A DNA stretch of 48,928 nt from NCBI GenBank assembly GCA_910585455.1, contig CAJUEL010000036.1:1-48928 (forward strand), read 5' to 3'. Shown here in pieces: positions 32,264 to 40,753 of the stretch (its first letter is position 1; the number at the start of each line of letters is the position of its first letter). This stretch comes from an uncultured Eisenbergiella sp. (GTDB taxonomy: Bacteria; Bacillota; Clostridia; Lachnospirales; Lachnospiraceae). The notes below the pieces were generated by a model, which worked only from the letters and a program-made list of their open reading frames with translations, made no database searches and had not been told where the DNA came from. The position numbers were made by a program, and so were the translations under genes.

Positions 32264-33033
32264 GTTGCCTGTGCGCTCCTTTCATTTAACAGGTATGGAA
32301 CAAAATATGCTGCCTGCTTATGCCACCAGTACCAGTCGTGGGAACAGTCATAGCCCCAGAAATCCACCCAGGCGTCGATGCCCTTTTCCGACAGGATGGC
32401 GGAAAGCTGCCGGGTGGAATCGGGGAGCTCCCAGGTGCCCTGTCCCACGCAGAGAATCGCCTTTTTCAGATTGTAAAGCGGGATATAGGGATGGTCTGTG
32501 GGCATGTTTGCCAGATAGTGGACGGGGGAATTTTCATAGACGAGCTCGTCCATATAGCCGCCAAAGCTGTATTGCGCCGTATAAATGCCGCTTAAGGCAA
32601 GCAGGCCGTCAAACAGGTCCGGGCGGCGGAAGTAGAGATTGGCGGCGTGGGTCGCGCCCAGGCTGCAGCCGAAGGCGATCACGCCGGGATATCCGGTCCA
32701 GCCGTTTCGTTCGTTGACCATGGCGCGCAGAAAGGGGACCATTTCATCGGTGATGTAGCGGATCCACTGCTCATGGCGGCAGATGCGCACCCGGCAGTCG
32801 CCGCTTCTGTCAGACCAGGTTTCGGAATCTATCGTGTCAATGGAAAAAATCATCACCTTTCCGGCGTCGATCCATGGCTGCCAGGTGTTGGCCATGCCGA
32901 AATTTTCAAAATCATAAAATCTGCCGTCCTGACAGGGAATGAACAGCACCGGCCTTCCGGCGTGCCCGTAGACCTTGCATTCCATATCCCGGTTCAGGGC
33001 AGGGCTGTATTGTCTGAAATATTGTACTTCCAT
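32260..33033 (-). CDS. Alpha/beta-hydrolase, esterase D-like
   Basis: 257 residues. The nucleophile elbow is GCSLGATHAANLYFRRPDLF, and the catalytic His is probably in GYDCSHDWYWWHKQ. The N-terminal half has VLFIPCQDGRFYDFENFGMA. It has no signal peptide, so it is cytosolic. It is translationally coupled to the ATP-grasp gene. It is related to, but clearly different from, the next esterase. Confidence 0.85.
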   Translation of the reverse strand: MEVQYFRQYSPALNRDMECKVYGHAGRPVLFIPCQDGRFYDFENFGMANTWQPWIDAGKVMIFSIDTIDSETWSDRSGDCRVRICRHEQWIRYITDEMVPFLRAMVNERNGWTGYPGVIAFGCSLGATHAANLYFRRPDLFDGLLALSGIYTAQYSFGGYMDELVYENSPVHYLANMPTDHPYIPLYNLKKAILCVGQGTWELPDSTRQLSAILSEKGIDAWVDFWGYDCSHDWYWWHKQAAYFVPYLLNERSAQAT

Positions 33034-33100
33034 AGCTTTCCTTCCTTTCGGTTCCTGCGCATCCCCGCAGACGGCAGTTATTTTACAGTCTGCGCCAGGT

Positions 33101-33871
33101 TCATTGCCGGGATTGATAGAGCAGGGTATTCATAAAAAAGGGAATCTGCCGTTCCCAGCTGGCTTCACAGTGGGTTCCGCCCGGAATGATGCGGCTGTCC
33201 AAAAGCACTCCTTTTTCCAGCAGGAGCGAGGTGATTTTGGAAAACGTGCGAAGCATGCTGCCCCGGCTGTCCAGCTCCCGGGAGCCGTAGTCCATATAAA
33301 GCACCGTATCGCAGGAAAGCCTCGCACGTCCGACGAGCTGCTCTATTTTTGCCGGATTGGTCCACAGGGAAGGGGAAAGGGCGGCGGCGCGGGAAAATGT
33401 CCGGTTATATTCCAGCAGCGCATAAAGGCTCATCAGCCCGCCCATGGAGCTTCCCGCGATATAGGTGTGTTCCCGGTCCGGAAGGGTGCGGTAGCGGGAA
33501 TCAATGTCGGGCTTTAAGGTATTTACAAACCACTCCATCGTGAGTCTGCCCTTTCCCTCTATCGTGCCGAATTTCGGTTCGGAAAAATCGTAGGGGGAAT
33601 ACTCCTTAAGCCTGCCGTGGTCCGGGCTGTGATTGCATTCCACAGCGGCGATGATGAGCTGCGTATTCGTGTAGTCCATGTATTCCTTCATGCCCCAGCA
33701 TTTGCCATAGGTGGCGTCGGAGTCAAAAAAGACATTGTGTCCGTCGAACATGTAGAGAACCGGGTAGCGTCTGTGGGGCTCGTGCCGGTAGGATTCCGGA
33801 AGGTACAGATATACGCTGCGGGTTTCAGCGCCTGTCAGCTCCGGAATCGTGACGTTCCATTTATCAATCAT
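33101..33871 (-). CDS. Alpha/beta-hydrolase, Fes/esterase D-like
   Basis: 256 residues starting at ATG 33871 after GGAGGCG. It has the pattern of the putative esterase family: RYPVLYMFDGHNVFFDSDAT, the nucleophile GSSMGGLMSLYALLEY and the His in IPGGTHCEASWERQ. No signal peptide. First gene of a three-gene minus-strand operon (esterase, esterase, ATP-grasp). An upstream extension of the frame runs into hairpin H4 and is not coding. Confidence 0.87.
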   Translation of the reverse strand: MIDKWNVTIPELTGAETRSVYLYLPESYRHEPHRRYPVLYMFDGHNVFFDSDATYGKCWGMKEYMDYTNTQLIIAAVECNHSPDHGRLKEYSPYDFSEPKFGTIEGKGRLTMEWFVNTLKPDIDSRYRTLPDREHTYIAGSSMGGLMSLYALLEYNRTFSRAAALSPSLWTNPAKIEQLVGRARLSCDTVLYMDYGSRELDSRGSMLRTFSKITSLLLEKGVLLDSRIIPGGTHCEASWERQIPFFMNTLLYQSRQ

Positions 33872-33894
33872 GGGGATCGCCTCCAATCTTTTTT

Positions 33895-34305
33895 GGTGTC
33901 GGAAAATGGGCAATGCTATGTGTCGGCTATGCGGAGGGGCGGTTGAAAAACGGGCGGCGCCGGGCGCAGGGGCAGGACGGGGACAGCCTTTTTTGTGGCA
34001 GGAGGGCACGGGCATTTTTACGCGGTAATATGCAAGGCGTGAAATTTTGGCGAAGCCCTGTTGCATTCCAAAAACGCATCCGGGCGCAAAGAACTCACGT
34101 TGTTCGGACAGTTTTGCGCCCGGACGCAGGAATGCCCCAGGGGTTCGCCAAATTTCATCGCCTTGCATATTCAGCCGCGCAAAAATGCCCGTGCCCTCCT
34201 GCTACAAAAAAGGCTGTCTCCGTCCTGCCCCTGCGCCCGGCGCCGCCCGTTTTTCAACCGCTTCTTCGGCGGTCAGCATATATGTCCTGTTTGTTTTCAG
34301 ACACC
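33895..34305. mobile_element. Large fold-back hairpin element H4
   Basis: The strong arms (33940 to about 34020, and the matching stretch ending at 34260) begin CGGTTGAAAAACGGGCGGCG and pair with few mismatches. Weaker pairing continues outward to GGTGTCGGAAAA (33895) and TTTTCAGACACC (34294-34305). The apex 34092-34112 reads AACTCACGTTG then TTCGGACAGT inside GGGCGCAAA / TTTGCGCCC. It fills most of the gap between two co-directional genes; no gene is present from 33872 to 34367. Confidence 0.88.
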
Positions 34306-34367
34306 TTCTACAATAATTTATCATAATCGGGGGCAAAGTGCAACCGGTTGGCAGGGGAATCTGCTGT

Positions 34368-35714
34368 TTATGCGTAGTGGTATTTTTCTCTGTTCTGAAG
34401 CAGAAAAACCAGCGTTATGAGCATTGTAATCAATTCTGCTAACGGCACTGCAAGCCACACGCCCGTTATGCCCAAAAGATCAGGCAATATGAGCAACAGC
34501 GCTGTAATCAGGCCAAAGGTCCTTAAGAATGACAATATTGCGGACAGCATCCCATTTGATAATGCCGTAAACATGGCAGAGGCGAATATATTCAGTCCGC
34601 AAAACAGAAAGCCAAAGGGGAAAATCAAAAATCCGTTTCTTGCAATTTCATAAACGGGAGTTTCTTTTTCCGCAAAAATATGGACCAGCGGCGAACCAAA
34701 GGTAAAAGCGATCACGAAAACGGAGACAGAAACAAGGATTATGAACCGCATACAAACAGAAAATACATTCTTTAACTGTTTTTCGTCCTGTTTTCCATAG
34801 TTATAGCTGATGACAGGGGCCACGCCCATAGAAAATCCCATGTAAAGCGCGCTTAATAAAAACTGTGTATAAATCATGATTGTGATTGCTGCAACGCCGT
34901 TTTCACCGAGCAGTTTCATCATAATCCGGTTAAAAAGAAAGGTTGTAACTGCTGTTGCCGTTTGACTTACCATTTCCGAAAAACCGTTTGTACAGCTTTG
35001 CGTCAATACGGAAAGCTGTATGGATGGCTTCCTGAAATGCAAATCACTTTTTCCGGAAAAAAAGAACAATACACCCATCACCGCCGGTATCGTATAACCG
35101 ATACCCGTACCAAGTGCCGCGCCCGTGATTTCCATTTGTAAGAGCGCCATAAAAATGTAATCCAGTAAAATATTTGCAATTCCCGCGCTTACGCCGAGCA
35201 GCATACCTGTTCCGGGGCGCCCCGCAGTTACGATCAGATTTTGGAAAAGCACCTGCAGTATGCATGCAGGCGTAAATAGCAGCAGGACAAAAAGGTATTG
35301 CTTACAGTATGGAAACAGAATGCTGCCCGCCCCAAGGCTCCAGACAATCCTGTCAATAAAAACAGTTCCCAAAGCGGCGATCAATGCGCCAGACAAGACT
35401 CCGGCAGAGATAATCAGCGTAAAATCCTGCGCCGCCTCCGTATGTTTACCCGCGCCCATTTTGCGGGCAACAATTGCGCTGCCTCCCGTTGCGAGCATGG
35501 TTCCAAAGCCTACAATCAGATTGATAACGGGGCAAACAATATTCAGTGCCGATAGCGCATTTGTATTGACAAAGCGCGCTATAAAAATCGTGTCAACAAC
35601 CGTATATAAGCCCATGAACATCATCATTAAAATCGTTGGAAATGCGAATTTCAGTAAAGATTTTGTTGTGAAGCTCTGCGATAAAGGATTTTCAGTCCGC
35701 TGTGTATCAACCAT
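34368..35714 (-). CDS. MATE family efflux transporter
   Basis: 448 residues with twelve membrane helices and two homologous halves, for example FPTILMMMFMGLYTVVDTIF and IFASAMFTALSNGMLSAILS. It contains GTMLATGGSAIVARKMGAGK, a family signature. It would export drugs or metabolites using an ion gradient. ATG 35714 lies after GGGAGGAAAAG and overlaps the end of the AraC-GNAT gene by 8 bp, so the regulator and pump are one operon. Codon use is more AT-rich than the neighbours. Confidence 0.93.
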   Translation of the reverse strand: MVDTQRTENPLSQSFTTKSLLKFAFPTILMMMFMGLYTVVDTIFIARFVNTNALSALNIVCPVINLIVGFGTMLATGGSAIVARKMGAGKHTEAAQDFTLIISAGVLSGALIAALGTVFIDRIVWSLGAGSILFPYCKQYLFVLLLFTPACILQVLFQNLIVTAGRPGTGMLLGVSAGIANILLDYIFMALLQMEITGAALGTGIGYTIPAVMGVLFFFSGKSDLHFRKPSIQLSVLTQSCTNGFSEMVSQTATAVTTFLFNRIMMKLLGENGVAAITIMIYTQFLLSALYMGFSMGVAPVISYNYGKQDEKQLKNVFSVCMRFIILVSVSVFVIAFTFGSPLVHIFAEKETPVYEIARNGFLIFPFGFLFCGLNIFASAMFTALSNGMLSAILSFLRTFGLITALLLILPDLLGITGVWLAVPLAELITMLITLVFLLQNREKYHYA

Positions 35715-36564
35715 TTTCTTTTCCTCCCGTTTTTGGTTTCTGGAGTATAAAACGCTGTGTCGGATAACCAAATTCAACCAGCAATTCCGCCTCGGCAAAG
35801 CCAAGGCTTCCCCATACCTTTCGATAGCCGGTATCCGCTTTATCACCAGCCCTGAAAGTGGTGACACTGATCTGCGCAGAGCGTGCGAGTTCATATAATG
35901 CCTTTTCGCAAAACGCTTTCGCTATCCCGTTTTTTCGATATTGCGGGTGTACCCCAAGAAAATCAATGCTTCCCGTCACCTCGTGAAATGCCATAATCCC
36001 GATTGCCATATCGGCTTCCTTCAAAATCAATGCCCGCTTATTTTTGATATACTCCTGTAACTGTTCAAGATACTTCTTCTCATCCAGATGCGGAAAACCG
36101 TCAATCACAAGATGAACCAGTCCCATCCATTCGGGGATATCTTCCTTTGTCGCAAAAGCGATTTTATCCTGCCAGGTCTTTTCGTTTAAATCTGCGGGAG
36201 TTTCGTTTAAGACACATCTTAGCTGCAATGGATAAAATTCTTCCGCCTCTCTGTATTGGTTGGGAGATTTTTTATACATGGATTTGAAAATATCCGTAAA
36301 GGACTGCTGACTCTCATATCCGGCAGAAAGAGCGATTTCGAGTATTGATTTGTCGGATAGAACAAGCAGCTTTGCGGCTTCGGTCAACCGGCGACGCTGT
36401 ACATAATCATGGATTGTCAATCCTGTTGTATTGGTAAACATTCGATGCAAATGATATTTGGAATAATGCGCAGCCTCCGCTACCGTTTTAAGATCCAGTT
36501 TTTCGTGCAGGTGACCTTCAATATAGTCGATAGCCGCCATTACATTTTTGACATTTTCCGGCAT
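35707..36564 (-). CDS. AraC-type regulator fused to a GNAT acetyltransferase
   Basis: 285 residues. Residues 1-105 are an AraC double helix-turn-helix placed at the N-terminus: HLHEKLDLKTVAEAAHYSKY, HLHRMFTNTTGL and EIALSAGYESQQSFTDIFKS. Residues about 135-275 are a GNAT acetyltransferase with IDFLGVHPQYRKNGIAKAFC as the acetyl-CoA motif. It lies directly before the MATE gene, so it likely controls it. The GNAT part may sense or modify the pump's substrate; this is inference from the fusion. Confidence 0.88.
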   Translation of the reverse strand: MPENVKNVMAAIDYIEGHLHEKLDLKTVAEAAHYSKYHLHRMFTNTTGLTIHDYVQRRRLTEAAKLLVLSDKSILEIALSAGYESQQSFTDIFKSMYKKSPNQYREAEEFYPLQLRCVLNETPADLNEKTWQDKIAFATKEDIPEWMGLVHLVIDGFPHLDEKKYLEQLQEYIKNKRALILKEADMAIGIMAFHEVTGSIDFLGVHPQYRKNGIAKAFCEKALYELARSAQISVTTFRAGDKADTGYRKVWGSLGFAEAELLVEFGYPTQRFILQKPKTGGKENG

Positions 36565-37016
36565 TCCAGCTTCCTCCTCTTTTTTTTTGTATTATAGCAG
36601 AATATCCCAACCCGCTTTTCATATATCTTGCGGTTTCAGACACCAATATTTACCAGTATACAATATTCCCCCTCCTGCCTGCACTTCTGCTTCTGTGTTC
36701 ATCGCCGTTTCTCCGCTCCATTCCCCAATGTTCTCATCGCCAAACTCCATTGATTCGCGAAGCCGGAGACTACAGCAGATGGAGCCCATTCACCGCCCTG
36801 GAAAACCAGCCCCGGCGGCGCAATATTCCACGAGGAGCCCTTTGAAAAACGCCAGTGCTTAGCGAGGTTTTTTCGAGCTTAGCACTGCTGCGTTTTTCAC
36901 AGAGCGTGAGCGTGGCGACGAGGGAATAGTGCGCCGCCGGGGCGTGGCATTGCCAGCATTTGACGTGTGAACATCCCCTATCGCCTGTAGTTCCCAATGA
37001 TTCCGAAAAAAGGTGC
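36565..37016. other. Intergenic region with hairpin-element remains
   Basis: The stretch 36690-36760 resembles the outer right arm of H3 and H7 (TTCTGTGTTC ... CCGTTTCTCCGCTCC). Hairpin H5 follows, then the rnpB promoter. No gene is evident. An ATTATA (TATAAT on the minus strand) at 36591-36596 may serve the AraC-GNAT operon. Confidence 0.5.
36809..36943. repeat. Fold-back hairpin element H5
   Basis: The arms 36809-36829 and 36923-36943 (GCCCCGGCGGCGCAATATTCC and its partner) pair with one mismatch and one bulge. Inside, GAAAAACGC / GCGTTTTTC and AGTGCT / AGCACT pair again. Its centre differs from the common apex, so it is a relative or a derivative. Confidence 0.75.
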
Positions 37017-37045
37017 TTGCAAAGCGGGAATTTTGCTGGTAGAAT
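37017..37045 (+). promoter_or_regulatory. rnpB promoter
   Basis: TTGCAA (37017-37022), a 17-bp spacer and TAGAAT (37040-37045). Transcription would start at about 37051, exactly where the terminal stem of the RNA begins. Confidence 0.85.
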
Positions 37046-37050
37046 GAAAG

Positions 37051-37403
37051 GCTGTAAGGAAAATAAATGGTCGCGGCTGTCCAGACGAAAGGGGACAGGT
37101 GAGGAAAGTCCGGGCTTCACAGGGCAGGATGCCGGATAACGTCCGGCGGAGGTGACTCCAGGGATAGTGCAACAGAAATGTACCGCCAGGCATGCCTGGT
37201 AAGGGTGGAAGGGCAGTGTAAGGGACTACCGCCCGCCCGGTGACGGGCGGGGCATATGTAAACCCCATCCGAAGCAAGACCGAATAGAGAGCGACAGGCC
37301 GGCCCGGTCTGCTCTCAGGTGGGTCGCTCGATCCTGCCGGCAACGGCAGGGCTAGATAGATGACCATTCACGACAGAACCCGGCTTATCGTTTTGCTTAC
37401 AGC
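37051..37403 (+). ncRNA. rnpB: RNase P RNA, class A
   Basis: The catalytic RNA of RNase P, which matures tRNA 5' ends. The conserved core is clear: GAGGAAAGTCC near the 5' end (P4 strand), ACAGAAATGTACCGCC, GTAAACCCCATC, GAAGCAAGACC and the 3' core AGATAGATGACC with ACAGAACCCGGCTTATCG. The terminal stem P1 pairs GCTGTAAG (37051) with CTTACAGC (37396-37403), which sets the ends. Class A architecture is usual for Clostridia. A promoter and terminator frame it precisely. Confidence 0.97.
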
Positions 37404-37404
37404 G

Positions 37405-37437
37405 ATGCCTGTGCGCTTATGCGTGCAGGCATTTTTC
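37405..37437 (+). terminator. rnpB terminator
   Basis: ATGCCTG and CAGGCAT form the stem, followed by TTTTT. It begins right after the rnpB terminal helix. Confidence 0.85.
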
Positions 37438-37463
37438 CACGCCTCGCCAAAAGCAATTGGTTA

Positions 37464-37493
37464 GTCATGGTTCAGACTTGACTGAACTATGAC
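37464..37493. repeat. 30-bp palindromic repeat, copy 5
   Basis: The halves GTCATGGTTCAGAC and CTGAACTATGAC are complementary. The end differs from other copies (GTCAT instead of GTAAC), but both arms changed together. The flanking 8-mers ATTGGTTA and GTTGGTTA match at 7 of 8 positions. Confidence 0.88.
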
Positions 37494-37521
37494 GTTGGTT
37501 ATATAAAAAGAAAATGAATTT

Positions 37522-37547
37522 TGCAGCATGTTGGTTGACATTCTGCA
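37522..37547 (+). promoter_or_regulatory. Inverted repeat over a -35 box before the His-rich GTPase
   Basis: TGCAGCATG (37522-37530) and CATTCTGCA (37539-37547) are reverse complements at 8 of 9 positions and cover TTGACA (37535-37540). It may be the operator of a zinc-responsive regulator; no consensus could be checked. Confidence 0.45.
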
Positions 37548-37639
37548 TATTTTGGCGCAAAATAATAAGATGATAAAAGCGGGAACAATAGAGTGTACCG
37601 GCGTTTTATCGATCATGATACAGAAATGGAGGAATGATT

Positions 37640-38866
37640 ATGACCAAAATAGATATCGTGTCCGGCTTTCTTGGCGCCGGAAAGACAACCTTAATCAAGA
37701 AGCTGTTAAAGGAAGCACTGGCGGGCAGTCAGGTGGTCCTGATTGAGAACGAGTTTGGTGAGATCGGCATCGACGGCGGATTTTTGAAGGATTCCGGCAT
37801 TGAGATCCGGGAGATGAATTCCGGCTGCATCTGCTGTTCGCTGGTGGGAGATTTCGGGACATCCTTAAAGGAGGTGCTTTCCACCTATCATCCGGAGCGG
37901 ATTTTGATCGAGCCCTCCGGCGTGGGCAAGCTTTCCGACGTCATGAAGGCGGTGCAGAATGCGGGACTTGGCACGCAGGTGGAGCTAAACAGCGCGGTAG
38001 CGGTGGTGGACGCTTCCAAGTGCAAAATGTATATAAAGAATTTCGGAGAATTTTTCATCAATCAGATTGAGCATGCGGGCACCATCATTTTGAGCCGTAC
38101 GGATGTGGCGTCAGAGGAGAAGGTGCGGCTGGCGGTGGAGCTGATCCGGGAGCATAATCCGAAGGCGACCATCATCACCACGCCCATTGCCGAGCTGGAG
38201 GGCAAGGCGATTCTGGAAACCATTGAGGGCGCTACAGATCTGGAGGCAGAGCTGATGGAGCAGGTGAAAGCGATGCGGGAAGAGGAGCATCATCACCATC
38301 ATGACCACGAGGGCCATTGCTGCCATGATCATGAGGAGCATGAACACCACCACGACCACGAGGGCCATTGCTGCCATGATCATGAAGAGCATGAGCATCA
38401 CCATGATCATGAGGGCCATTGCTGCCATGATCATGAGGAGCATGAACACCACCACGACCACGAGGGTCATTGTTGCCATGATCATGAAGAGCATGAGCAT
38501 CATCACGACCACGAGGGTCATTGCTGTCACAATCATGAGGGGCATGAGCATCATCACGATCATGACGGACATCATCATCACCATCATGCGGACGAAATTT
38601 TTACAAGCTGGGGCTTTGAAACGCCCGCTTCCTATACGAAGGAAGAGATTGCGGGCTGCTTAAAGGAGCTGGAGAAGGAAGAGGTATACGGCATGGTTCT
38701 GCGCGCGAAGGGCATGGTGCCTGCGGGAGACGGAACCTGGGTGTATTTTGATTATGTGCCCGGTGAAAGCGACGTGCGTGAGGGAAAAGCGGACGTGACC
38801 GGGAAAATCTGTGTGATCGGCTCTAAGCTGAAGGAAGACGCGCTGGAGAAGCTGTTTGGAAAATAA
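37640..38866 (+). CDS. CobW/COG0523 metal-chaperone GTPase with His-rich tandem repeats
   Basis: About 408 residues. The P-loop SGFLGAGKTT (residues 8-17), the metal-site GCICCS (Cys63, Cys65, Cys66), ENEFGEIGID, and LSRTD as the guanine-recognition variant place it in the COG0523 GTPases that hand zinc or other metals to client proteins. Residues about 217-316 are a His-rich insertion made of a 17-residue unit (HHHDHEGHCCHDHEEHE) repeated about five times, an unusually long metal-binding array. The start at ATG 37640 is 7 bp after GGAGG. Neighbours are a second CobW-like gene and zinc transporters. Confidence 0.9.
   Translation: MTKIDIVSGFLGAGKTTLIKKLLKEALAGSQVVLIENEFGEIGIDGGFLKDSGIEIREMNSGCICCSLVGDFGTSLKEVLSTYHPERILIEPSGVGKLSDVMKAVQNAGLGTQVELNSAVAVVDASKCKMYIKNFGEFFINQIEHAGTIILSRTDVASEEKVRLAVELIREHNPKATIITTPIAELEGKAILETIEGATDLEAELMEQVKAMREEEHHHHHDHEGHCCHDHEEHEHHHDHEGHCCHDHEEHEHHHDHEGHCCHDHEEHEHHHDHEGHCCHDHEEHEHHHDHEGHCCHNHEGHEHHHDHDGHHHHHHADEIFTSWGFETPASYTKEEIAGCLKELEKEEVYGMVLRAKGMVPAGDGTWVYFDYVPGESDVREGKADVTGKICVIGSKLKEDALEKLFGK
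38288..38587 (+). repeat. In-frame 51-bp tandem repeats (His/Cys array)
   Basis: About five units of 51 bp, each coding HHHDHEGHCCHDHEEHE with few changes, then a final HHHHHH. Synonymous differences between units show they are not all of recent origin, but the copy number may vary between strains. Confidence 0.9.
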
Positions 38867-38895
38867 GACGGCGGCTGGCCGGAAAGGGGTTTTAC

Positions 38896-39825
38896 ATGAA
38901 ACCGGTATATATCATCAACGGATTTCTGGAGAGCGGCAAGACGGAATTCATCAATTTCACGCTGGATCAGCCGTATTTTCAGATTTCGGGAAAAACGCTG
39001 CTGTTGTTGTGCGAGGAGGGCGAGGGGGAGTATGACCCTGCTGTTTTAAAGCATAGCAACACAGTGGTCGAAGTGATTGAAAACGAGGCGGATTTTACGG
39101 CGGCACGGATGGTGGAGCTGGAGAAAAAGCATCATGCGGAGCGCATTATCATCGAATACAACGGCATGTGGAAATTCCGGGATCTGCGCATGCCCTGGCA
39201 CTGGAAGGTGGAGCAGCAGATCACAACGATCGACGCCTCCACATTTCCCACCTATTTTAACAATATGAAGTCCATGGTTTCCGATATGCTGCGCAATTCG
39301 GAGATGATCATTTTCAACCGCTGTGATGGCATTGAGGATTTGAATGTATACAAGCGGAATGTGAAAGCGCTCAATCAGAATGCGGATATCGTTTTTGAGG
39401 ATAAGGATGGGGAAATCGATGAGATCATGGAGGATGATCTGCCCTATGATTTGAATGATGACCCGATCGTGCTGACCGATGAGGGCTATGGCATCTGGTA
39501 TCTGGACAGCCTGGATCATCTGGAACGGTATGAGGGGAAGACGGTCCAGTTCGTGGGAATGGTCATGAAACCGGAGAATTTTCCAAAGGGATATTTTGTG
39601 CCCGGACGGCTGGCGATGACCTGCTGCGCGGAGGATATGACCTTTCTGGGCTTTGCCTGTGTCTATGATAAAATCGACCTGTATCAGGAGCGGGACTGGG
39701 TGAAGGTGACGGCAAAGGTGGAGCGGGAGTATTTTGCCGATTATGAAGGCGAGGGACCGGTGCTCCATGCGCTTTCGGTGACCAAAACGAAGCAGCCGAA
39801 GGAGCACATCATCAGCTTCACCTGA
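38896..39825 (+). CDS. CobW-like GTPase fused to a TIGR03943-type C-terminal domain
   Basis: 309 residues. The P-loop is NGFLESGKTEFINF (Gly14, Lys15, Thr16). The following part is diverged: the CxCC metal motif is replaced by LLLLCEEGEGEYD, and IIEYNGMWKF stands where Walker B is expected. The C-terminal half (YEGKTVQFVGMVMKPENFPK ... MTCCAEDMTFLGFACV) resembles the zinc-linked TIGR03943/YcgR partner domain. It is 29 bp after the His-rich GTPase, so the two are probably one operon. It may lack normal metal loading, or act as a regulator. Confidence 0.75.
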   Translation: MKPVYIINGFLESGKTEFINFTLDQPYFQISGKTLLLLCEEGEGEYDPAVLKHSNTVVEVIENEADFTAARMVELEKKHHAERIIIEYNGMWKFRDLRMPWHWKVEQQITTIDASTFPTYFNNMKSMVSDMLRNSEMIIFNRCDGIEDLNVYKRNVKALNQNADIVFEDKDGEIDEIMEDDLPYDLNDDPIVLTDEGYGIWYLDSLDHLERYEGKTVQFVGMVMKPENFPKGYFVPGRLAMTCCAEDMTFLGFACVYDKIDLYQERDWVKVTAKVEREYFADYEGEGPVLHALSVTKTKQPKEHIISFT

Positions 39826-39945
39826 GAAAGGGTCTGCTGCGGGCAGCAAAAAGGATGTCTCTGCGGCTGCATCCGGCTGTACGCGCCTGGATGGCTGGCC
39901 GGGCTGTTGCCGGCAGAACATATTTTATCCAAAAGGAGAACAGCG

Positions 39946-40713
39946 GTGGCGGCGGAAACGGAGAAGGAATTACAGCAGCTAAAAAAGCGTTTTGGGGAGC
40001 TGGCGGACAGGGCAGTGCGGCAGAATCTGTTCACGTTCACCGGTTTTTTGTCGCTGGCAGAACAGGACATGCTCTGGCAGGCAGTAAAGGAAGCGGGCGC
40101 ATTTGTGAGTCTGGAGGGCGGAATCGCGCATGCCGAACGGCGGATGGCGCGGTTTGGCAATCCGGAGGACTTCGGCTATGAGGAGCCGTTTCCCATATGC
40201 TGTCTGCTCATAGAGCCTGTGCAGGAAAAATTTGCGGATGCTTTCACCCACCGGGATTTTCTGGGCGCGATCATGAATCTTGGGATCGACCGGAGCACGG
40301 TGGGCGATATTTTGCTTGACCAGAAAAAGGCGTATGTGTTCTGCCAGGAGACGATGGCGGACTGGCTCATGGAAAATCTGGCGCAGGTGCGTCATACGAA
40401 TGTGCGCTGTCACAGGGTGGAGTCGGCAGGCGCGCTTCCGGAAAGAAAGCTGATGCCAAAAGAGGAGCAGGTGGCGAGCCTGCGCTGCGACGGGATTGTG
40501 GCGTCGGTGTGGAATCTGTCCCGCAGTCAGAGCCAGACGCTTTTTTCACAGAAAAAAGTATTTGTAAACGGCAGGCAGCAGGAAAGCGGAAGCGCCTTGT
40601 TAAAGCCCGGGGATGTGGTGTCCGTAAGAGGCATGGGAAAGTTTATTTTCCGGGAAGAAAAGCACACGACCAGGAAGGGCAGGCTGGTGGTGGGCATCGA
40701 ACTGTTTGTATGA
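39946..40713 (+). CDS. ylmH: S4-domain RNA-binding protein, YlmH-like
   Basis: About 255 residues. The N-terminal half (FTFTGFLSLAEQDMLWQAV; GAIMNLGIDRSTVGDILLDQ) is the YlmH domain. The C-terminal S4 domain has DGIVASVWNLSRSQSQTLFS, then KVFVNGRQQESGSALLKPGD. YlmH binds ribosomes and has been linked to rescue of stalled large subunits; in many Firmicutes it lies in the division cluster. Here it is between metal genes. GTG 39946 is 8 bp after AAAAGGAG and is the likely start. Confidence 0.88.
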   Translation: MAAETEKELQQLKKRFGELADRAVRQNLFTFTGFLSLAEQDMLWQAVKEAGAFVSLEGGIAHAERRMARFGNPEDFGYEEPFPICCLLIEPVQEKFADAFTHRDFLGAIMNLGIDRSTVGDILLDQKKAYVFCQETMADWLMENLAQVRHTNVRCHRVESAGALPERKLMPKEEQVASLRCDGIVASVWNLSRSQSQTLFSQKKVFVNGRQQESGSALLKPGDVVSVRGMGKFIFREEKHTTRKGRLVVGIELFV

Positions 40714-40753
40714 AGATGAGGTACGGACGCGCTGTGCGCGCAGGGGAGGAAGC

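Noticed and set aside
33913..34420. Plus-strand frames across H4
   Set aside because: GC-rich palindromic DNA gives stop-free frames; composition is Pro/Arg/Ala-rich and no start signal exists.
37534..37568. Full sigma-A promoter before the His-rich GTPase
   Set aside because: TTGACA is clear, but no good -10 box lies at 16-18 bp (only CAAAAT), so only the inverted repeat over the -35 box is listed.
38288..38587. CRISPR-like regular repeats
   Set aside because: The 51-bp repeats are in frame, encode a His/Cys array inside a GTPase and have no unique spacers.
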